A DNA stretch of 9,728 bases from the NCBI GenBank assembly GCA_021802085.1, contig JAKAAZ010000133.1:1-9728 (forward strand). Direction: 5' to 3'. Positions within the stretch are counted from its first letter, which is position 1. The number at the start of each line of letters is the position of its first letter. Shown here piece after piece: positions 5,736 through 9,728 of the stretch. Origin of the DNA: Acidobacteriota bacterium (GTDB taxonomy: Bacteria > Acidobacteriota > Terriglobia > Terriglobales > Acidobacteriaceae). A program made the position numbers and the translations under genes. A model generated the notes under the pieces. It was not told the origin of the DNA, ran no database searches, and worked only from the letters and a program-made list of their open reading frames with translations.

Positions 5736-6770
5736 ATGGTGACTGCGGTCACACAAACACCATCGGAACTTGAGCCGAGCGGACTTCCACCTGGCAGTCT
5801 GCCTACTGTTTTGTCCGGCCACGGCAACCTTTCCGCCCGCGAGGCGGGAGCGGCGCATCCCAGTATCGCGCATGGGTGGCGGAGCCTGGTCAGCGATACC
5901 ATTGCGATCTTCAAGTTGCGGGTGACAGCGCTGGTCGTGATGACCGCGTGGGCTGGCTATTACCTGGGCGCGGCACAGTCGGGGATCGATTCCTTCAATT
6001 TCACCATGCTGGACACCCTGATCGGGGTGTCCCTGGTCTCCTGCGGCGCAAGCGCCCTGAATCAGGCGCTGGAGCGGCATACGGACGCCCTGATGATACG
6101 AACGGCGCAAAGGCCGCTGGCGACAGGCAGGCTCGGCCTGGGCTACGGCGTGCTGATCGGAATGCTCGCCATCATTTCCGGATCTTTGTGGCTGGTAGTA
6201 CGCACCAATCCGATTACCGGCACGCTGACGCTGATGACAGCGGTCGTCTACGTCGGCATCTACACACCGCTTAAGCGCTTCACGTCGATGGCAACCTTCG
6301 TTGGCGCGTTTCCCGGCGCCATGCCGCCGCTGATCGGCTGGACAGCGGCCCGCGGCAGCATTGAATGGCCCGCGGTTGCGTTGTTTGCCATTCTGTTCCT
6401 CTGGCAGTTTCCGCATTTCATGTCGATCGCGTGGCTCTACCGCGAGGACTATGCCCGCGCCGGCATTCGTATGCTTCCCGTCGTGCAGCCGGACGGATGG
6501 TCGACCGCCGCCGTGTCGCTGATCTACGCCGTCCTGATCATCCCCATCAGTCTCGCTCCCTATTACCTGCACATCGCGGGACGTATCTATTGGGCAGGCG
6601 CTCTGTTGCTGGGCCTCTGGTACTTGGCCTACACGATTCGATTCACTCGCATCACCCGATCCTCAGACAGCGCATCGCGGCTCTACGCGCGCGCGCTGCT
6701 GAAAGTCAGTGTGACGTATTTGCCGCTGCTTCTGGCAGTGCTTATGCTGAATGCCACCAGGAGGGGATAA
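5736..6770 (+). CDS. ctaB: Protoheme IX farnesyltransferase (heme O synthase)
   Basis: Integral-membrane UbiA-family prenyltransferase that adds a farnesyl group to heme B, giving heme O for heme-copper oxidases. Of 344 residues, the first 45 or so are a Pro/Gly/Ser-rich extension; the catalytic core then follows the CyoE/CtaB pattern. The first prenyl-diphosphate motif is N109-QALERHTDALMIRTAQRPL (N109, D117, R122). It is followed by YTPLKRFT (176-183), GAFPGAMPPLIGW (190-202) and LWQFPHF...EDYARAGIRMLPV (222-249), all highly characteristic. About eight or nine hydrophobic helices are visible. GGAGTGAG begins 13 bases before the ATG at 5736; a GTG codon directly follows. It is the first gene of a run of five, with only four bases between its stop and the next start. 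The symbol cyoE would be equivalent. The oxidase subunits and heme A synthase are not in this window. Confidence 0.95.
   Translation: MVTAVTQTPSELEPSGLPPGSLPTVLSGHGNLSAREAGAAHPSIAHGWRSLVSDTIAIFKLRVTALVVMTAWAGYYLGAAQSGIDSFNFTMLDTLIGVSLVSCGASALNQALERHTDALMIRTAQRPLATGRLGLGYGVLIGMLAIISGSLWLVVRTNPITGTLTLMTAVVYVGIYTPLKRFTSMATFVGAFPGAMPPLIGWTAARGSIEWPAVALFAILFLWQFPHFMSIAWLYREDYARAGIRMLPVVQPDGWSTAAVSLIYAVLIIPISLAPYYLHIAGRIYWAGALLLGLWYLAYTIRFTRITRSSDSASRLYARALLKVSVTYLPLLLAVLMLNATRRG
6759..6766 (+). promoter_or_regulatory. Shine-Dalgarno deciding the GTG start of the ABC ATPase
   Basis: AGGAGGGG, inside the last codons of ctaB, lies eight bases before GTG at 6775. The in-frame ATG at 6751 would place this site inside the gene and has no comparable site of its own, so GTG is preferred. 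Confidence 0.75.
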
Positions 6771-6774
6771 CACC

Positions 6775-7794
6775 GTGGCCACAATCCAACAGACCCATGC
6801 CGCCAGCGCCGCGACGGCAGGCGCGCCAGCGATCGAAATCGCCGGACAGTCGCCCATCCAACTCGATTGGCTATCGCACGATTACGGCTCCCGGCTGGCG
6901 CTCGATGGCCTGACCTTCGACGTTCGACCGGCGGAAATCTTCGGCCTCCTGGGACCGAACGGCAGCGGCAAAACCACTCTGTTCCGCATTCTTTCCACGT
7001 TGATGGTTCCCACCGGCGGCCACGCCCGCATCGCCGGATTCGATGTGGCCACCGCGCCCAACCAGGTTCGCCTTCGGACTGGCATCGTCTTCCAGCAAAC
7101 CAGTCTGGATGTGAAACTGACGGTCGGCGAGAATCTGATGCACCAGGGCCATCTCTACGGGCTGAGCGGCTCGCATTTAAAGTCCCGCTCGAAAGAAGTG
7201 CTGGATCGCGTTGGTTTAACGGACCGAAAGAACGACCTGGTCGAAACGCTTTCCGGCGGCCAGAAGCGCCGCGTGGAACTGGCCAAAGGACTGATTCATT
7301 CGCCCTCCGTGCTCTTGCTCGACGAACCCACCACCGGCCTCGATCCCGGCGCGCGCATCGACCTGTGGAACTATCTGCGCATTCTGCGCGATCAGCAGGG
7401 CGTCACCGTGCTGGTGACCACCCACCTGATGGAAGAAGCCGAACATTGCGATCGGCTCGCCATTCTGAGCGAAGGCAAACTGGTCGCTCTGGGCAGCCCG
7501 GCGGAGTTGAAGGCGAAAATTGGCGGCGACATCGTGCAGTTTGAAACCGCGACGCCAGACGCCGCCAACGCATTGGGAGCGCGCATCGCCGCGCGATTCG
7601 CCGTCGCCCCTGTAATGGTTGGAAACGCGGTTCGCGTCGAACGCGAGCAGGGACATCGCTTTCTGACGGAAGTGGTCGAAGCTTTTCCCGGCGAAATCGT
7701 CTCGGTCTCGGTATCGAAGCCGAGTCTGGAAGATGTGTTCATCCAACATACCGGCCATCGCTTCTGGCTCGATCAAGACGAGGAGAAATCGTAA
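6775..7794 (+). CDS. ABC transporter ATP-binding protein (DrrA/CcmA-like exporter type)
   Basis: Cytoplasmic ATPase that powers the ABC-2 permease encoded next. From GTG 6775 it has 339 residues. Motifs are complete: Walker A GPNGSGKTT (60-68), Q-loop in VFQQTSLD (about 107), signature LSGGQKRR (159-166), Walker B LLLDEP (180-185), D-loop GLD, and H-loop TTHLMEEAEHCD (H217). After the nucleotide-binding domain (about 25-250) comes a beta-rich C-terminal region of about 85 residues ending KPSLEDVFIQHTGH, typical of the DrrA-type subfamily (DUF4162-like). The first 25 residues are a low-complexity Ala-rich tail. The stop overlaps the permease ATG by one base (TAATG). Family members export drugs, polysaccharides, hemes or unknown compounds. 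The position after ctaB suggests a role in oxidase or heme assembly, which is inference. Confidence 0.92.
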   Translation: MATIQQTHAASAATAGAPAIEIAGQSPIQLDWLSHDYGSRLALDGLTFDVRPAEIFGLLGPNGSGKTTLFRILSTLMVPTGGHARIAGFDVATAPNQVRLRTGIVFQQTSLDVKLTVGENLMHQGHLYGLSGSHLKSRSKEVLDRVGLTDRKNDLVETLSGGQKRRVELAKGLIHSPSVLLLDEPTTGLDPGARIDLWNYLRILRDQQGVTVLVTTHLMEEAEHCDRLAILSEGKLVALGSPAELKAKIGGDIVQFETATPDAANALGARIAARFAVAPVMVGNAVRVEREQGHRFLTEVVEAFPGEIVSVSVSKPSLEDVFIQHTGHRFWLDQDEEKS

Positions 7795-8636
7795 TGGCTA
7801 CCGCTACCGCGCATCTCGCGCCTGTGAAGAGTTCCCTCTCCGCCAGCCTTTGGACGCCCGCCTATTCTCTCTGGCGGCGCGAACTGGTCCGCTTCTATCG
7901 CCAGAAGGCGCGCGTGGTCGGCGTCATCGCTTCCCCGCTGCTGTTCTGGCTGGTCTTGGGCTCGGGATTTTCGAAGACCTTCCAAAGCCACGGCACTGCT
8001 TCTACCGCTGCGGCCGACTCATCGCATTATTTGAGCTACTTTTTTCCCGGCGCCATCATCATGATCGTGCTGTTCACCGCCATCTTCAGCATGATGTCGC
8101 TGATTCAGGACCGCAACGAGGGCTTTCTGCTCTCGGTGCTGGCCGCGCCCATCAGCCGTTCCGCCATTGTGCTCGGCAAAGTTCTCGGCGGAGCGACGCT
8201 GGCCGCCATCCAGGGATGGGTTTTTCTGGTATTTTCACCGCTGGCCGGCGTCCATGCCAGTCCGCTCGACATTTTGTACGCCATGGCGATTATCGCGCTC
8301 ACGTCCTTTGCACTGACGGCGCTCGGCTTCATCATTGCGTGGCCGATGGACTCGACGCAGGCCTTCCATGCCATCATCAATCTGGTCCTGATCCCGTTGT
8401 GGCTGCTCTCCGGCGCGCTGTTTCCGGCCAGCGGCGCTTCCGGCTGGCTGCGCCTGGTGATGCTGCTGAATCCGCTCACCTACGGTGTGGACGCGCTTCG
8501 CAACGGCCTGTTCCCCGCCGAGGTCACGACCTTTTCCCCTGAGATCAATTTGATCGTCACGCTGGCATTTTGCGCGGTGGTGTTTGTCGGATCGTGGGCG
8601 GTGGTGAATCGCCGCACCAACAAGCCGGCCGCGTAG
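7794..8636 (+). CDS. ABC-2 type transporter permease
   Basis: Inner-membrane partner of the ATPase encoded upstream; two copies of each would form the exporter. The protein has 280 residues and about six hydrophobic helices (39-59, 80-105, 124-148, 160-182, 192-212, 251-272), the standard ABC-2 topology. The cytoplasmic coupling region DRNEGFLLSVLAAPISRSAIVLGK (106-129) and the late segment PLWLLSGALFP...LNPLTYGVDALR (201-236) are family hallmarks of the DrrB/NodJ-like group. AGGAG (7781-7785) lies eight bases before ATG 7794, which overlaps the ATPase stop by one base, indicating translational coupling. The substrate cannot be read from the sequence. Confidence 0.92.
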   Translation: MATATAHLAPVKSSLSASLWTPAYSLWRRELVRFYRQKARVVGVIASPLLFWLVLGSGFSKTFQSHGTASTAAADSSHYLSYFFPGAIIMIVLFTAIFSMMSLIQDRNEGFLLSVLAAPISRSAIVLGKVLGGATLAAIQGWVFLVFSPLAGVHASPLDILYAMAIIALTSFALTALGFIIAWPMDSTQAFHAIINLVLIPLWLLSGALFPASGASGWLRLVMLLNPLTYGVDALRNGLFPAEVTTFSPEINLIVTLAFCAVVFVGSWAVVNRRTNKPAA

Positions 8637-8659
8637 AGCGGCATGAGGAATTCAAACCA

Positions 8660-9208
8660 GTGCCAACCGTAACTCCGAGTACGCCGACTGGTTCACGCGC
8701 TCCCATCGCCGGAATTGTGTTGCTCAGCGCGGGGGCCGTCCTCTTCCTGCTCTGGTTGATCTATGTCCATCCGCCGCCCCCGCAATTTTCCGGCAGACTA
8801 CTCTTTCTGCCCGCGCTGAATGCGCTATTGAACGGCCTGAGCGCGATTGCCCTGGTCACCGGCTTCTTCTTCATCCGCCGCAGGCAGATCGCCCGCCATC
8901 GCGCTTCAATGATTACGGCGTTCATCTTCTCCTCGCTGTTTCTGGTCAGCTACGTCGCCAACCACGCGCTCCACGGAGACATGATTTTTCCTGGCCACGG
9001 CACGGTGCGTACCGTGTATCTTGCAATTCTGATCAGCCACATTTTTCTCTCCGTCGTGGTGCTGCCGCTAATTCTCATCACCTTCTTCTTCTCGTTGAGC
9101 GGACGATTCGCCCAGCATAAACGGATCGCGCGCTACACATTTCCCATCTGGCTCTACGTCTCGGTCACCGGCGTCGTGGTGTACGCGATGCTCGCGGCGT
9201 GGCGCTGA
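8660..9208 (+). CDS. DUF420 family membrane protein, CtaM-like
   Basis: Membrane protein of the DUF420 family. CtaM (formerly YozB) of Bacillus and Staphylococcus belongs to this family and is needed for making functional cytochrome aa3-type oxidase; its molecular activity is not settled. I choose GTG at 8660, 23 bases after the permease stop, with GAGG 11 bases upstream; an upstream extension in this frame would run back into the permease gene. The protein is then 182 residues with about five hydrophobic helices (16-36, 48-72, 84-100, 117-143, 159-180). Conserved-looking polar residues cluster near membrane faces: R79-H80-R81, Y98, N101-H102, H105, H113, R117, Y120 and H127. The histidines are candidate heme or copper ligands, which is inference. 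Its place in the ctaB operon fits a role in oxidase maturation. Confidence 0.85.
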   Translation: MPTVTPSTPTGSRAPIAGIVLLSAGAVLFLLWLIYVHPPPPQFSGRLLFLPALNALLNGLSAIALVTGFFFIRRRQIARHRASMITAFIFSSLFLVSYVANHALHGDMIFPGHGTVRTVYLAILISHIFLSVVVLPLILITFFFSLSGRFAQHKRIARYTFPIWLYVSVTGVVVYAMLAAWR

Positions 9209-9223
9209 GTGCGGGAAACGCCT

Positions 9224-9574
9224 ATGTCCACTGTCGATCCAACACCGCCGAAGGTTTCTACGAAGCCCTGCGTGGGAGACTTGTCGGCGCCCGGTACACG
9301 GGCGAATGCGACCGCCCGTATGCCTGTGCCTGCATCCGACGACGGCACCCACGCGCTGCTCAACGCAGGTTTCTGGATCGTGCTCGGGAGCCTGCTGTCG
9401 CTGCTGTTGACGGAGACAGTCTTCGGCGGCATCGGCATCTATGGAGCGCGCTCGAATTTGGGCTGGCTGTCCCTGATGTTTGCCATGATGGGCCTGCCAT
9501 TCGGCTTGATGCTGCTGGTGCTCGGCGTCGCCAAGTGGCTGCGCAACCGACGACTGCGGCGCAAAGCGACCTAG
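9224..9574 (+). CDS. Small two-helix membrane protein of unknown function
   Basis: I do not recognise this gene. From ATG 9224, 15 bases after the DUF420 stop, it has 116 residues; a GTG at 9209 in the same frame would add five. The ribosome binding site is weak (GGGAA six bases before the ATG). The first 43 or so residues are polar, Pro/Thr-rich and probably disordered. They are followed by two hydrophobic helices (about 46-65 and 80-101) with a short GGIGIYGARSN connection, and a strongly basic tail (KWLRNRRLRRK). By the positive-inside rule the C-terminus is cytoplasmic, and with two helices the N-terminus is too. As the last gene of the ctaB operon it may be an accessory subunit or assembly factor, which is only a guess from position. 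Confidence 0.6.
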   Translation: MSTVDPTPPKVSTKPCVGDLSAPGTRANATARMPVPASDDGTHALLNAGFWIVLGSLLSLLLTETVFGGIGIYGARSNLGWLSLMFAMMGLPFGLMLLVLGVAKWLRNRRLRRKAT

Positions 9575-9647
9575 CGGTTAATTGCGTTAGTAGATATACG
9601 TTTTAGTACCTGTCCATTGAAATTCTGCGCAAAACTGGCAGGAAATC

Positions 9648-9728
9648 GTGAAGCTATGCGATCTGTGCGAAGGCCAGTTGCGGGATGACTACCATTTCGC
9701 GGAGCTTGAGTCCGGTGGTGATGACCTG
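9648..9728 (+). CDS. Possible start of a gene with a CxxC motif, cut by the window end
   Basis: An open frame from GTG 9648 runs off the window. Its first residues, VKLCDLCEGQLRDDYHFAEL, contain a CxxC pair such as those in zinc ribbons, followed by an acidic stretch. AGGA (9640-9643) is four bases upstream. Only 27 codons are visible and two other frames (both on the - strand) are also open through much of this stretch, so this is tentative. The AT-richer gap 9575-9647 before it would hold its promoter. Confidence 0.35.
   Translation, partial: MKLCDLCEGQLRDDYHFAELESGGDDL

Noticed and set aside
5465..5914. - strand frame of 149 codons covering the intergenic region and the ctaB start
   Set aside because: Half of it is antisense to ctaB, there is no family match by eye, and there is no good ribosome binding site.
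5682..6572. Long - strand frame of 296 codons opposite ctaB
   Set aside because: It is a shadow of ctaB; its composition (Arg, Gln, His, Gly-rich, no motif) is typical of antisense translation of a GC-rich gene.
9609..9642. CCTGTCCA / TGGCAGG imperfect inverted repeat after the last operon gene as a terminator
   Set aside because: The stem is short with a bulge, the loop is 19 bases, and no T-tract follows.
1..9728. CRISPR array, tRNA, rRNA, insertion sequence or phage genes
   Set aside because: No regularly spaced repeats, no tRNA-like cloverleaf, no transposase or phage motifs were seen on either strand.

Overview
The window reads as a piece of a moderately GC-rich bacterial chromosome, most likely from an Acidobacteriota (Terriglobia-like) organism. 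This is an inference from three things: the DUF4382/DUF5666-type lipoprotein, the ECF sigma factor with its GNSKSQLHKAR helix and a small zinc anti-sigma partner, and the order ctaB, ABC ATPase, ABC permease, DUF420. No marker gene fixes the taxonomy. No rRNA, tRNA, CRISPR array, insertion sequence or phage gene was seen.

Left part (1-3677, all + strand). The window opens inside a ThiF-type adenylyltransferase that has lost its N-terminal nucleotide-binding loop to the window edge. Next come an ECF sigma factor and a very small, apparently soluble zinc-binding anti-sigma factor, coupled by an ATGA overlap. Shikimate kinase (aroK) follows, with a TTG start and a strong ribosome binding site. 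Then comes an AI-2E-family (PerM-like) membrane protein.

Middle (3678-5735). A non-coding gap of 233 bases holds a composite inverted repeat (3750-3873) between two convergent genes. A long Ser/Thr-rich lipoprotein with DUF4382/DUF5666-like features lies on the - strand. Upstream of it, a divergent intergenic region of about 390 bases carries GTAAC/GTTAC boxes around two candidate - strand promoters, a short hairpin and a 9-base direct repeat.

Right part (5736-9574, all + strand). This is a tight operon of protoheme IX farnesyltransferase (ctaB, heme O synthase), a DrrA-like ABC ATPase, an ABC-2 permease, a DUF420 (CtaM-like) membrane protein and a small two-helix membrane protein. Two of the five are connected to heme-copper oxidase maturation, so the ABC exporter and the small membrane protein are candidates for the same job; their substrate and role are not established. 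The oxidase subunit genes are not in the window. The last 80 bases may be the start of a further gene with a CxxC motif.

Most of the window is recognisable housekeeping or respiratory-assembly content. The points worth a second look are the ABC exporter in the oxidase-assembly operon, the GTAAC/GTTAC control region, the composite repeat and the membrane-free anti-sigma factor.
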